Program-made: the position numbers and the translations under genes
From: Haloplanus aerogenes
Lineage (GTDB): Archaea; Halobacteriota; Halobacteria; Halobacteriales; Haloferacaceae
Direction of reading: 5' to 3'
Assembly (NCBI RefSeq): GCF_003856835.1
Contig: NZ_CP034145.1
Span: forward strand, 868,001 to 932,000
Length of the DNA: 64,000 nt
Part shown: positions 41,097 to 50,110 of the stretch, in pieces
Layout: each line of letters opens with the position of its first letter
Numbering within the stretch: the stretch's first letter is position 1
The notes under the pieces: model-generated
What the model saw: only the letters and a program-made list of their open reading frames with translations
Told to the model about the DNA's origin: nothing
The model's database searches: none

Positions 41097-42851
41097 ATGC
41101 GACGAGCGAAGATCGTCTGTACGTTGGGCCCCGCCTCCGACGACCGGCAGACCATCCGCGAACTCGCGGACGCCGGCATGGCCGTGGCCCGACTCAACGC
41201 GAGTCACGGCACCCACGAGGACCGCGCAGAGTTGATCGACCGCATTCAGGACGTGGACGCGGCCATTGACGACCCGCTCTCCGCGATGCTCGACCTGCAG
41301 GGGCCGGAGGTGCGGACGGCCGCAATCGACGACCCTATCGATCTGCCGACCGACTCCACGGTCCGGTTCGTCGAGGGCGATACGGTGACGACGGAGGAGG
41401 TCGGCCTCTCCTACGCTATCTCCGCCGTCGATCCCGGCGACACCGTTCTCCTCGACGACGGTCGGATCGAGACGACCGTCGAGTCGGTCGAGGGCGAGAC
41501 CGTCACCGCCCGCGTCGTCTCCGGCGGCGAGTTGGGGAGTCGCAAGGGCGTGAACATCCCCGGCGTCGATCTGGATCTCGACGTGGTAACCGACCGCGAC
41601 CGCCGCGACATCGAGGTGGCGGTCGAGCACGACGCGGATTTCGTCGCGGCGAGTTTCGTCCGCGACGCCGACGACGTGTACGAGGTCACCGACGCCATCG
41701 AGAACGCGGGCGGGGACATCCCGGTCATCTCGAAGATCGAGCGGGCAGGCGCGGTCGATCACATCGACGAAATCGTCGAGGCGTCCTACGGCGTGATGGT
41801 CGCGCGCGGCGATCTCGGGGTGGAGTGCCCGCTCGAACACGTTCCGATGGTACAAAAGCAGATCATCCACAGCGCGCAGGACGCGGGCGTGCCCGTCATC
41901 ACGGCGACGGAGATGCTGGACTCGATGGTCCACTCCCGGCGGCCGACACGGGCGGAGGCCTCGGACGTGGCCAACGCCGTGTTGGACGGGACGGACGCGG
42001 TGATGCTCTCTGGCGAGACAGCTATCGGTGACCACCCGGTGCGTGTCGTCGAGACGATGGATCGCATCGTCCGCGAGGTGGAGGGGAGCGACGAGTACGA
42101 CGAGACGCGGGAGGGACGGGTGCCGCCAGCCGCGGAGGGCTCCCAGACCGAGGCGCTGGCACGGGCGGCCCGGTATCTCGCCCGTGACCTCGGCGCCGCG
42201 GCCATCGTCGCCGTCTCCGAATCGGGGTACACGGCGCGAGCGACGGCGAAGTTCCGGCCGGGTGTCCCCGTCGTGGCGACGACGCCCCGGGATCGGGTCC
42301 GCCGCCAACTCGCCCTCTCGTGGGGCGTCGACGCCCAGTACGCCGCCTACCGCGAGGACATCGATCAGATGATCGACGCCGCGGTCGACGCCGCCATCGA
42401 CGCCGGTGCGGCCGAGAGCGGCGACACCGTCGTCGTCCTCTCGGGGATGATGACCGAGTTGGAGGGGACCAACACGACGAACATGCTGAAAGTCCACATC
42501 GCGTCGGAGACGGTGGCGACGGGGCGGAGCGTCGCACGCGGTCGGGTCACCGGTCCAGTGTTCCGGTGTTCGGACGGCGACCTCTCGGACGCGCCGGCGG
42601 GCGCTATCGTCGTCCTCCCGGCGACGTTCGACGGGGAGTTCGCCGGCGACACGGGGAAGATCGCGGGCATCGTCGACGCCCGGCCGGGGATGACGAGTTA
42701 CGCGGCGCTGGTCGCGCGGGAGCGTGGCGTGCCGATGATCAGCGGCGCGCCCCTGCCGGACGAGGTGGCAGACGGGACGACGGTGACGCTGCACGCCGAC
42801 CGCGGCGTCGTCTACGAGGGCGACGTGACGCCGCGCGAACATCAGCGGTAG
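41097..42851 (+). CDS. pyk: Pyruvate kinase with extra C-terminal PEP-utiliser-like domain
   Basis: A 584-residue glycolytic enzyme transferring phosphate from PEP to ADP. The core has KIVCTLGPASDDRQTIRELA, the catalytic Lys in VISKIERAGAVDHIDEIV, GVMVARGDLGVECPLEHVP and TATEMLDSMVHSRRPTRAE. The PK C-domain runs from about 345 to 470. The last roughly 110 residues (GRSVARGRVTGPVF onward) resemble the PEP-utiliser mobile domain, but the usual His of GG-x-TSHAA is Tyr in PGMTSYAALVARERGVPMI. That domain is probably regulatory rather than phosphocarrying. Confidence 0.95.
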   Translation: MRRAKIVCTLGPASDDRQTIRELADAGMAVARLNASHGTHEDRAELIDRIQDVDAAIDDPLSAMLDLQGPEVRTAAIDDPIDLPTDSTVRFVEGDTVTTEEVGLSYAISAVDPGDTVLLDDGRIETTVESVEGETVTARVVSGGELGSRKGVNIPGVDLDLDVVTDRDRRDIEVAVEHDADFVAASFVRDADDVYEVTDAIENAGGDIPVISKIERAGAVDHIDEIVEASYGVMVARGDLGVECPLEHVPMVQKQIIHSAQDAGVPVITATEMLDSMVHSRRPTRAEASDVANAVLDGTDAVMLSGETAIGDHPVRVVETMDRIVREVEGSDEYDETREGRVPPAAEGSQTEALARAARYLARDLGAAAIVAVSESGYTARATAKFRPGVPVVATTPRDRVRRQLALSWGVDAQYAAYREDIDQMIDAAVDAAIDAGAAESGDTVVVLSGMMTELEGTNTTNMLKVHIASETVATGRSVARGRVTGPVFRCSDGDLSDAPAGAIVVLPATFDGEFAGDTGKIAGIVDARPGMTSYAALVARERGVPMISGAPLPDEVADGTTVTLHADRGVVYEGDVTPREHQR

Positions 42852-42890
42852 GCCGGTACCCCTTTCCGTCACTACCTGCTACTCCTCCCT

Positions 42891-43085
42891 ATGAGTGCGC
42901 TGTCCGACGACGACCGCGACGACGACGAGTCGCCGTGGCGGTTCGCTGTCGACGAAGTCGGCGAAGACGCTCCCGAGCCGGAGACCATCGAACCCGAATC
43001 GCCCGAACTGGAGAACGTCGTGTTCGTTCTGCTCGGCGTGGCGCTCTCCGGATTCATCTTCTACGCCGCCCTCGGCAGTTTGTAG
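42891..43085 (+). CDS. Small acidic single-span membrane protein (DUF7312-like)
   Basis: 64 residues: a very acidic cytoplasmic N-terminal 40 residues (SALSDDDRDDDESPWRFAVD) followed by one membrane span NVVFVLLGVALSGFIFYAAL at the C-terminus. It matches a small haloarchaeal family of unknown role (DUF7312, from memory), often beside pyruvate kinase. No function can be given. Confidence 0.75.
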   Translation: MSALSDDDRDDDESPWRFAVDEVGEDAPEPETIEPESPELENVVFVLLGVALSGFIFYAALGSL

Positions 43086-43208
43086 GGTCGCTGATGCCCC
43101 GAGTGGTCGAACTGATTGCGGGCGAGCCGACGACCGCCCAGACCTAAAACACATCTAGAGGAATATGTACGACACTACTATACGCGCGGAGGCAGAGCGT
43201 ACTGTAGC

Positions 43209-43673
43209 ATGTTAGCACGTGACGTAACGTACGTCGAGAAAGCGTGTGCCTACATCACCAGAGACGGATCGGAGGTGCTGGTGTTCAGGGGACCGGGCCA
43301 CGACGGGTTCCAGATTCCGAAAGGGACCGTTGAACCGGGTGAAACACCGCGAGACGCCGTGTACCGCGAGGCAATCGAGGAGAGCGGGCTGGCGACCTTC
43401 GAGCGGGTCGACCACCTCGTCACCGACGTGTGGACGCGGCGGGAGTCGCCGCCGAAGCGGTACGTGCGCCACTTCTACCACGCCCCGGTCCACGAACCCC
43501 GAGATTCGTGGACCCACACCGTCACGGGCACCGGCGACGAACGTGGTGCGGAGTTCGAGTTCTCGTGGCTCGACCTGTCGGCCGACGCGCCCTTCGCCCT
43601 CGATCTCGACGACTATCTGCACACGCTGACGGGGGTCGACGGCCCAGTCGTGTCGGAAGTAGTCGCCGATTGA
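43209..43673 (+). CDS. NUDIX hydrolase
   Basis: A 154-residue nucleotide-diphosphate-linked hydrolase. The Nudix box GTVEPGETPRDAVYREAIEESGL matches G-x5-E-x7-REUxEExGU fully. It begins MLARDVTYVEKACAYITRDG, with strands flanking the box. The substrate is unknown. ATG at 43209 is used; the in-frame extension to 43116 reads through promoter-like sequence. It converges on the MFS transporter gene. Confidence 0.9.
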   Translation: MLARDVTYVEKACAYITRDGSEVLVFRGPGHDGFQIPKGTVEPGETPRDAVYREAIEESGLATFERVDHLVTDVWTRRESPPKRYVRHFYHAPVHEPRDSWTHTVTGTGDERGAEFEFSWLDLSADAPFALDLDDYLHTLTGVDGPVVSEVVAD

Positions 43674-43951
43674 TCGCGTCACACCGATCCACGCGCACGA
43701 CGGGACCGACTGAAACGCTTCGGTCACTGCCGAAGACGGCGTCGACACGTTATCAGTACTGATGTGGAGAGACGAATCCGATGGCAGGCAGACGACGGCG
43801 CTCCATCGGGAACGCGAATCAGCCCCATCGAAACGCCATTAGACGGCTATTCTCTCCACGTATCCGCTCGTCATCGGGACTCGAAGTGCCGCGACTGCCG
43901 AGTGACCTGGTGGGGCTTGGGATCGGCATCGAGAGTCCGGATCGGGGACCG

Positions 43952-45211
43952 CTATGGCTCGCGCCCGACCCGAACGAGCGACAGGGCGAGAACCGTTCCG
44001 ATCGTCGAGAACGCCGCGAGTACGACGAACATCAGCGACACGGACGCGTAGGTGAGGACCGTCCCGGCGACCGCCGCCCCGAGGGCACCGACGCCGAAGA
44101 TGGCGAGGTAGGTGTAGCCGAACGAGAGTCCCCTCGATTCGGGAAGCGAGTACTTCGCGATGGTCGCCTGCGTGAGCGGTTGCGTGGCGAACAGAGCGAA
44201 TCCGAGCGCGAAGCTCGCGACCAACAGCCCCGTGAGACCTAGCTGTGCCGCGGGGACGAACGCCAGTGCGATGACCGTGAGGACCGTCAGCACCAAGATC
44301 AAGGCGCGGTCCGGTTCGATCAGTTCCGTGAGTCGCCCGCTCAGATACTGGCCGCCGATGCCGACGGTCAACAGACCCGTGTAGAGATACTGGGCGAGGT
44401 CGAACTCCTCGGCGACCGGACTGTCGGGGTCGAATATGCCGGGGCGAACGTCGCCGACAGCTGCCATCAGGAAGTCCCCGAGCAGATCCGGAAGGAACGT
44501 GAGGACGCCACGATAGTAGAGGCCGTTGAATGCGACGATCACGCAGATCAGCAGGAAGCCGAGGGTGAACAGGCGACGCGTCTCGCCGACGAACTCGGCG
44601 AGTGAGGTTGGCGAGTGCTCCCGGGATCCACCGTCGGTCGCCTCCACGGCGGCCACGGGATCGAACCGGATGGTCAGGCCGACGAGCGTGGCCACCAGCG
44701 CCGGAACAGCGAGGATCACCACGGCGATCCGCCAGTCGAAGGCGAGCAACAGGAGCGCGGTCACCAGCGGCCCGCCCGCGATACCGACGTTCCCCGCCAT
44801 CCCGTGGTAGGCGAAGCCTCGTCCGCGCTCCTCGATGCCGTTGCTGATGAGTGTCAGCCCGGCGGGGTGGTAGACACTGGCGGCGATCCCCCAGACCGCC
44901 AGTGCGAGCGTCACGCCCACGACACCGGGGGCGAGACTCAACAGCAAAAACGAGAGTCCCATGCCGGCCAGACAGGCACTGATCAGCACGCGCGAGCCGA
45001 ATCTATCGACCAGCAACCCGCCCGGCAGTGCCCCGATACCGAACAGTCCGTAGCCGACCGCGGCCGCGACCCCAAGCACCGCCGCAGTGGTCGAGAACTC
45101 CAACAGCCACACCGTCATCAGGATCGGTATCGACAGTTCGTAGGTGTGCACCATCGCGTGCCCGACCATGACGAACCCGACGATAGATCGATCGTTGTCG
45201 TCCACAGCCAC
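43952..45211 (-). CDS. Major facilitator superfamily transporter
   Basis: 419 residues with about 12 membrane spans. The motif A-like loop GGLLVDRFGSRVLISACLAG lies after span 2, with a related GGQYLSGRLTELIEPDRALI in the second half. GVVGVTLALAVWGIAASVYH and SNGIEERGRGFAYHGMAG are also present. The substrate is not predictable; it may export drugs or metabolites. The N-terminus (MAVDDNDRSIVGFVMVGHAM) is full length. Confidence 0.9.
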   Translation of the reverse strand: MAVDDNDRSIVGFVMVGHAMVHTYELSIPILMTVWLLEFSTTAAVLGVAAAVGYGLFGIGALPGGLLVDRFGSRVLISACLAGMGLSFLLLSLAPGVVGVTLALAVWGIAASVYHPAGLTLISNGIEERGRGFAYHGMAGNVGIAGGPLVTALLLLAFDWRIAVVILAVPALVATLVGLTIRFDPVAAVEATDGGSREHSPTSLAEFVGETRRLFTLGFLLICVIVAFNGLYYRGVLTFLPDLLGDFLMAAVGDVRPGIFDPDSPVAEEFDLAQYLYTGLLTVGIGGQYLSGRLTELIEPDRALILVLTVLTVIALAFVPAAQLGLTGLLVASFALGFALFATQPLTQATIAKYSLPESRGLSFGYTYLAIFGVGALGAAVAGTVLTYASVSLMFVVLAAFSTIGTVLALSLVRVGREP

Positions 45212-45456
45212 CGATACGTGGACCGTTCAGTTACTTGTTCTCGTCGACCAGCGCTACTCGCGCGGCGCTTTCGCTACGCCATCACGAATATATGAACTCA
45301 GATATAGCTACGTCGGACGGTCCTTGGATCGGACAGTCGAACAGTGCCACCTGCCGACACACCGACCGACAGCGACGTTCGTGCAACGCCAGAGTGGACT
45401 GGGGAGACGGCCGTCCGAGACGTTTATCACTCCGCGCCCACTCGTTTTCTGGGGAT

Positions 45457-46560
45457 ATGGACGACTTACGCACGGGATTGAGCTACGGGGACGTGTTGCT
45501 GGTCCCGAAGCGGTCGCCGGTCGACAGCCGCGACGAGGTCGACCTCTCGACGGTACTCACACCCTCGATCCGGCTGGACACGCCGCTGGTCTCCGCGGCG
45601 ATGGACACCGTAACCGAGGCCGAGATGGCGATCGAACTCGGACGAGCCGGTGGGTTCGGCGTCGTCCACCGCTTTCTGACGCCTGTGGAACAGGCTGTGC
45701 AGGTCGAACGGGTGACGGCCGCGGGCGAGCAGGTGGGTGCGGCCGTCGGGATCAACGAGGACTACGTCGCCCGGAGCGCCGCCCTCGTCGAGGCCGGCGT
45801 CGACGCCCTCGTCGTCGACGTGGCGCACGGGCACCTCGAACGGACGCTCGACGCCGTCGCGGCGCTCGCGGCGGAGTTTCCCGACACTGACCTCGTCGCC
45901 GGCAACGTCGCGACCCCCGCGGGCGTCGAGGATCTCGCCGCCGCGGGGGCGGACTGCGTGAAAGTCGGGATCGGGCCGGGGTCTCACTGCACCACCCGGA
46001 AGGTCGCCGGCGCGGGTGTGCCACAACTGACCGCCGTCGACGACTGCGCGGCGGTGGCCGAGGAGGTCGGCGTGACCATCTGTGCCGACGGTGGCATCCG
46101 TACCTCCGGCGACGCAGTGAAGGCGCTGATGGCCGGCGCGGACACCGTCATGCTCGGCAGTCTCTTCGCCGGCACCGACGAGGCCCCCGGCGCAGTCGTC
46201 GACGTCGACGGCACGCAGTACAAGCGCTCGCGGGGGATGGCGACGACGGCCGCGGCCGAGGACCGCGACGACAAGGGCGGCGACGTGACCGCCGACGAGG
46301 GCGTCGAAGCGCTGACGCCCTACAAGGGGTCGGTGCGGAGCGTGGCCGAGGAGTTCTGTGCCGGCATCCGGTCGGGCCTGTCCTACTGTGGCGGCCACAC
46401 CATCCCGGCCGCCCGCGACCGGGCCGAGTTCATCCGCGTCGCCGACAGCGCGCGCGAACGCGAGGGCTTCCACGCGGACCACGACTGGGAGGGCGTGAGC
46501 GTGGACAGCAAGACCGAGGGGGCGTCGGGCGCCGAGCCGGCCGCCGAGAGCGACGATTGA
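45457..46560 (+). CDS. IMP dehydrogenase / GMP reductase family enzyme without CBS domains
   Basis: A 367-residue TIM-barrel NAD(P) enzyme of purine metabolism. [37 protein letters not shown], the catalytic Cys loop [40 protein letters not shown] and the flap [12 protein letters not shown] are visible. The CBS pair that normally interrupts IMPDH is absent, so the length is closer to GMP reductase. The GPGSHCTTR loop and C-terminal [20 protein letters not shown] keep IMPDH-like character. Which direction it works cannot be settled here. Confidence 0.85.
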   Translation: MDDLRTGLSYGDVLLVPKRSPVDSRDEVDLSTVLTPSIRLDTPLVSAAMDTVTEAEMAIELGRAGGFGVVHRFLTPVEQAVQVERVTAAGEQVGAAVGINEDYVARSAALVEAGVDALVVDVAHGHLERTLDAVAALAAEFPDTDLVAGNVATPAGVEDLAAAGADCVKVGIGPGSHCTTRKVAGAGVPQLTAVDDCAAVAEEVGVTICADGGIRTSGDAVKALMAGADTVMLGSLFAGTDEAPGAVVDVDGTQYKRSRGMATTAAAEDRDDKGGDVTADEGVEALTPYKGSVRSVAEEFCAGIRSGLSYCGGHTIPAARDRAEFIRVADSAREREGFHADHDWEGVSVDSKTEGASGAEPAAESDD

Positions 46561-46597
46561 CGGTGGAATAAAACGGTTCGCGTGTCCATCGACGCGT

Positions 46598-47452
46598 ATG
46601 CCCTCCCAACGCGCCGCGGCGAGTCTCCTCGTCGGCTGCTGTCACGCCGTGGGCCTCCTGTTCGTCGCCCACCACCTCGGCTACGCCGTCGGACCGGCGG
46701 CGTACACCGTCGTCGGCGCCGGCTGGCGGTACGCCGGCCTCGTCGTCGTGGCTGCGGTGCCGGTCTGGCTCGCACTCCGCTACCGATTCGTCGCGCCACT
46801 CGCCGCCCTCCTCGTGACCACCGGCTACGTTCTCGGGATGGAACTCACACCCCCCGGGCCGACGTTCCACGACGTGGCCGAGTTCGAACGCCTGTCCGAA
46901 CCAACCGGCCTCACCGTCGTCGAGAACGGCCTCTACATCGTCCGATACATGGTGAACGCGTCCGTCTGGACGCTCGGCTTCGGCCTCCTCGGCGTCGTCG
47001 AGGACGCGATGCGGACCGACTGGCACTGGCTCCCGTCGGTGTCGCCCTCACCGCTGTCGCGGCCGGCCGCGCAGCGACAGGCCGCCGAATTCGCCGCCGT
47101 CGGCGGCGTCGTCCACGCCGTCGTGATGACGTGGTTCGCGGTCCGTCTCGGCCTGACGGTCACTGGTGGTCTCGGGTGGGTGCTGTATCCTCTCAGCGTG
47201 GTCGGGATGTGGCTTCTCGCCGCCGTGCCGCTGTATCTCCTCGTCCGTCGGCGGCTGATCGCGCCGGCAACACTCCTGACGGCGTTCGTCCTCCTCGATG
47301 CACGCGCCGAGTTCGCCGCGAGCGTCGACGACCCGCACGCGCTGTACTTCGGCGGCTGGTTTCTCTCTCTGGCCCTCCTCCTCGTCGCCGGTGGCGTCGA
47401 GTACGGGGGTCGGCAGCTCGCCCTGGGACGACGGCTGGCGTCGTTGCGGTGA
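46598..47452 (+). CDS. Polytopic membrane protein, function unknown
   Basis: 284 residues with seven or eight hydrophobic spans (LLVGCCHAVGLLFVAHHLGY, YAGLVVVAAVPVWLALRYRF, FVAPLAALLVTTGYVLGM, VWTLGFGLLGVVEDAM, AVGGVVHAVVMTWFAVRLGL and later ones). No conserved catalytic motif or transporter signature was recognised. It lies 37 bases after the IMPDH/GMPR gene in the same direction and may be co-transcribed with it. Confidence 0.7.
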   Translation: MPSQRAAASLLVGCCHAVGLLFVAHHLGYAVGPAAYTVVGAGWRYAGLVVVAAVPVWLALRYRFVAPLAALLVTTGYVLGMELTPPGPTFHDVAEFERLSEPTGLTVVENGLYIVRYMVNASVWTLGFGLLGVVEDAMRTDWHWLPSVSPSPLSRPAAQRQAAEFAAVGGVVHAVVMTWFAVRLGLTVTGGLGWVLYPLSVVGMWLLAAVPLYLLVRRRLIAPATLLTAFVLLDARAEFAASVDDPHALYFGGWFLSLALLLVAGGVEYGGRQLALGRRLASLR

Positions 47453-47502
47453 CCGCGCGGTCGCTCGAACGGGACCGCACCGAGTACGTGGACGGCAGCG
47501 CT

Positions 47503-49113
47503 TCAGTCGAACGTGTACCGCCGATACCGCCGGAGTGCGTACCGATACGAGCCGTACGACACGCCCCCGGTCAGCGCGAGATAGACGCCGAGCCCCGCGA
47601 GCAGGAGGGGCGTGAGGACGAGATGGCCGGTGAGGACGTACCACGTGACGACCAACCCGATTACCGTCCCGCCGCCCACGACGAAGATGTACCCCATCAT
47701 CACGAGCGTCGACGGAACGACCGTTTCGGTCCCCCAGAACTCCCGCTCCTCGTAGATGGGGTAGGCGGCGCCGAGGCCGACGGCGAAGGCCGCGGCTGCG
47801 AGGCACATGAGACTCCCCGCCGCCGCGAAGCCGACAGCGTGGGCCGGAGCCGTCCCGACGAGAACCGACGCGAGGGGCACGAGGACGGCGACCGGAACGC
47901 CGACGGCGAGGCCCGCCAGCGACCGCCCCCGGACGAGGGTGCGAGTGTCAGTCGCGGTCAGCAAGAGGAGCGGCATCTGCGGCCGGTCGTCGCCGAGCGG
48001 GTTCAACCCGAAGGTTGCGCCGGCGAGATACGTCCCGAAGCCGGCGCCGGCGGCGGCGACGAGCGGGCCGAGCGCGTCGCTCGACGACTGGGCGACTGTC
48101 GTGCCCAGCGGACCGAGGAAGAAGAGGATCATCACGAGGTGGGCGAGTTCCTGCGGGTGGCGCCGTGCGCGGAGGAGAAACGCCCACGCGACGCGGCCGG
48201 TCTTCCGCCACGCGAACGGTGCGGGGGCCGCGAGCCAGCCCGACGACGTGCGGGGCTGGCGGGTGCCGGCCCGTCCCGGTGCGTCGGTGAACCAGAGCCG
48301 GGACGCCTGCCGTGTCGCGACGACGAGGCCGACGGGCGTGAGCGCGAGTAGCCCGACGAGGACGATCACGGCGCGGAGCGATAGCGGCCGGGCCAGCGGC
48401 GTCCCGACGAACGCGAGCGCGACGTAGTCGACGACCGGCGCGACCGTGAGCGCCGAGACGAATTCGTCGACCGAGGTGCCCTCCCGGACGAGATACTGAC
48501 CGACGAACTGTGACGCCACGACGACGACGGCCACCGTGAGGAGGCCGCCGATCTTCAGGGCGCGGCGGGCGCTCGGGAGACGACGGAAGAGGCGCAGGGT
48601 ACCTATCCCGAGGGCGTACCCCCAGATGGCGGCCCAGCAGACGAGCGGGACGGCGACGAGCGCCGCCGAGAGGAGGAGCGACGGGGCACCGAGGCCCAGC
48701 GTGAACGCCGTCGCAAAGGCTGTCACGGGGATACCGAACCACAGCGCCAGACGCCCGATTTCGGCACTGACGAGGCCGAGGACGACGGCACGGGGATGGA
48801 CGGTCGTCAGCACGAGGTCCGCGGCGTCGATCTGCCCGATCCGTTCGAGCGTCCGGAGGGTCGCGAGCGCCACGAGGAGGACCGGACCCGCCGTCGCGGC
48901 GGGGGCGAAGTACGGAATCGCGTCGGCCGACCGCGCCGACAGGCCGAGGACGTACGCCGTCGGGAGTGCGAAGAGGAAGTTACCGCCGAAAAAGAGGAGG
49001 GCGACGGCGAGGCCGGCGAGGCGGCGCTTGTTCCGGAGGTAGCCGCGGACGCTCCGAACGAACTCGGCGCGGGCGATTCGGCGGCCGTGACGCAGGTCGT
49101 GGCGGAGACTCAT
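47503..49113 (-). CDS. ABC-2 type exporter, permease subunit
   Basis: 536 residues with around twelve hydrophobic segments in two halves, and a cytoplasmic N-terminal RRIARAEFVRSVRGYLRNKR typical of haloarchaeal ABC-2 permeases. Starts overlapping the stop of the ATPase gene by one base, so the two make one export unit. The substrate is unknown. Confidence 0.82.
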   Translation of the reverse strand: MSLRHDLRHGRRIARAEFVRSVRGYLRNKRRLAGLAVALLFFGGNFLFALPTAYVLGLSARSADAIPYFAPAATAGPVLLVALATLRTLERIGQIDAADLVLTTVHPRAVVLGLVSAEIGRLALWFGIPVTAFATAFTLGLGAPSLLLSAALVAVPLVCWAAIWGYALGIGTLRLFRRLPSARRALKIGGLLTVAVVVVASQFVGQYLVREGTSVDEFVSALTVAPVVDYVALAFVGTPLARPLSLRAVIVLVGLLALTPVGLVVATRQASRLWFTDAPGRAGTRQPRTSSGWLAAPAPFAWRKTGRVAWAFLLRARRHPQELAHLVMILFFLGPLGTTVAQSSSDALGPLVAAAGAGFGTYLAGATFGLNPLGDDRPQMPLLLLTATDTRTLVRGRSLAGLAVGVPVAVLVPLASVLVGTAPAHAVGFAAAGSLMCLAAAAFAVGLGAAYPIYEEREFWGTETVVPSTLVMMGYIFVVGGGTVIGLVVTWYVLTGHLVLTPLLLAGLGVYLALTGGVSYGSYRYALRRYRRYTFD

Positions 49114-49913
49114 CAGCCGTCGGCCGCCGTGACATCGTCTGCATGCTCGCTCTCGCCGTCGCCCGCACCTGCCCCCTCACTCGTGACCGCGAGGAAGGCG
49201 TCTTCGAGCGAGCTGTGTTCGTCCATCTCGGCCCGGGCTTTCACCTCCGAGGGCGTCCCCTCGGCCACGAGGCGCCCCTCGAACAGGACGCCGATCTCGT
49301 CGGCGACGGCGTCGACGACCGGGAGGATGTGTGTCGAGAGGAAGATGGTCGTGCCGGTGTCTGCGAACTCGGTGACGAACTCGCGGATGCGGCGGGCCGC
49401 ACGCGGGTCCAACCCCGACGTGGGTTCGTCCAGAAAGAGGACGTCGGGGTCGTGCAGAACGCTCTGAACGAACGCCGTCTTCTGGCGCATTCCTTTCGAG
49501 TACGACTCGATCCGCCTGTCGGCGTCGTCGGCGAGGTCGAAGCGGTCGAGGTAGTCGTCGATGCGCTCGCGGGCCCGATTCGGCGGAATGTCGCGGAGGT
49601 CGGCGACGTAGTCGAGTTGCTCGCGCGCGCTGAACTCGTCGTACAGCGGCGGCGTCTCGGGCAGGTAGCCGACGTGGGCGGCGAGGGCGCGCCGGTCGTC
49701 GACGGGGGTGCCACTGACGCGGACGGCACCCGACGTGGGCTGGGAGAGCCCGGTCAGGAGGCGCATCGTCGTCGTCTTCCCCGCGCCGTTCGGCCCGAGG
49801 AAGCCGTAGACGGTGCCGGCGGAGATGGAAAACGAGACGCCGTCGAGGGCGACTTCCGACCCGTAGGTCTTCCGGAGGTCGGTCGCCTCGATGGCGATGT
49901 CGGTGGAGGGCAT
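49113..49913 (-). CDS. ABC transporter ATP-binding subunit
   Basis: A 266-residue ATPase: Walker A GPNGAGKTTTMRLLTGL, Q-loop GYLPETPPLYDEF, signature YSKGMRQKTAF (a KGMRQK variant), Walker B VLFLDEPTSGLDP and the H-loop STHILP. This is the CcmA/DrrA-type export subgroup. The C-terminal 40 residues are acidic. It works with the permease at 47503-49113. Confidence 0.93.
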   Translation of the reverse strand: MPSTDIAIEATDLRKTYGSEVALDGVSFSISAGTVYGFLGPNGAGKTTTMRLLTGLSQPTSGAVRVSGTPVDDRRALAAHVGYLPETPPLYDEFSAREQLDYVADLRDIPPNRARERIDDYLDRFDLADDADRRIESYSKGMRQKTAFVQSVLHDPDVLFLDEPTSGLDPRAARRIREFVTEFADTGTTIFLSTHILPVVDAVADEIGVLFEGRLVAEGTPSEVKARAEMDEHSSLEDAFLAVTSEGAGAGDGESEHADDVTAADG

Positions 49914-49939
49914 CGCCCGGCCGTTCCGGCCGACGCTCC

Positions 49940-50110
49940 CTAATCGTTGCGGAGGCGTCAGTGACTCACGACTGAAGTCGTGGCTTGTCAGTGGACTCCC
50001 CTTCTGCCGTCGTGTTGACGGAGGCGTGGAACTCGCCGTTCAGGTTCAGCGTCCCTGACGATAGCGCACACTGACAGGGTGCGCCTCCACCCGAAGACTT
50101 CTGCCCCGAA
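49940..50110 (-). ncRNA. Candidate omega (guide) RNA of TnpB
   Basis: In known TnpB elements the guide RNA overlaps the end of tnpB and runs past the right end, its last bases acting as guide. Here the stretch from about 50110 through the terminal hairpin (49967-49983) is in the right place; the guide would be bases after about 49960. Position is inferred by analogy and limits are approximate. Confidence 0.4.
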
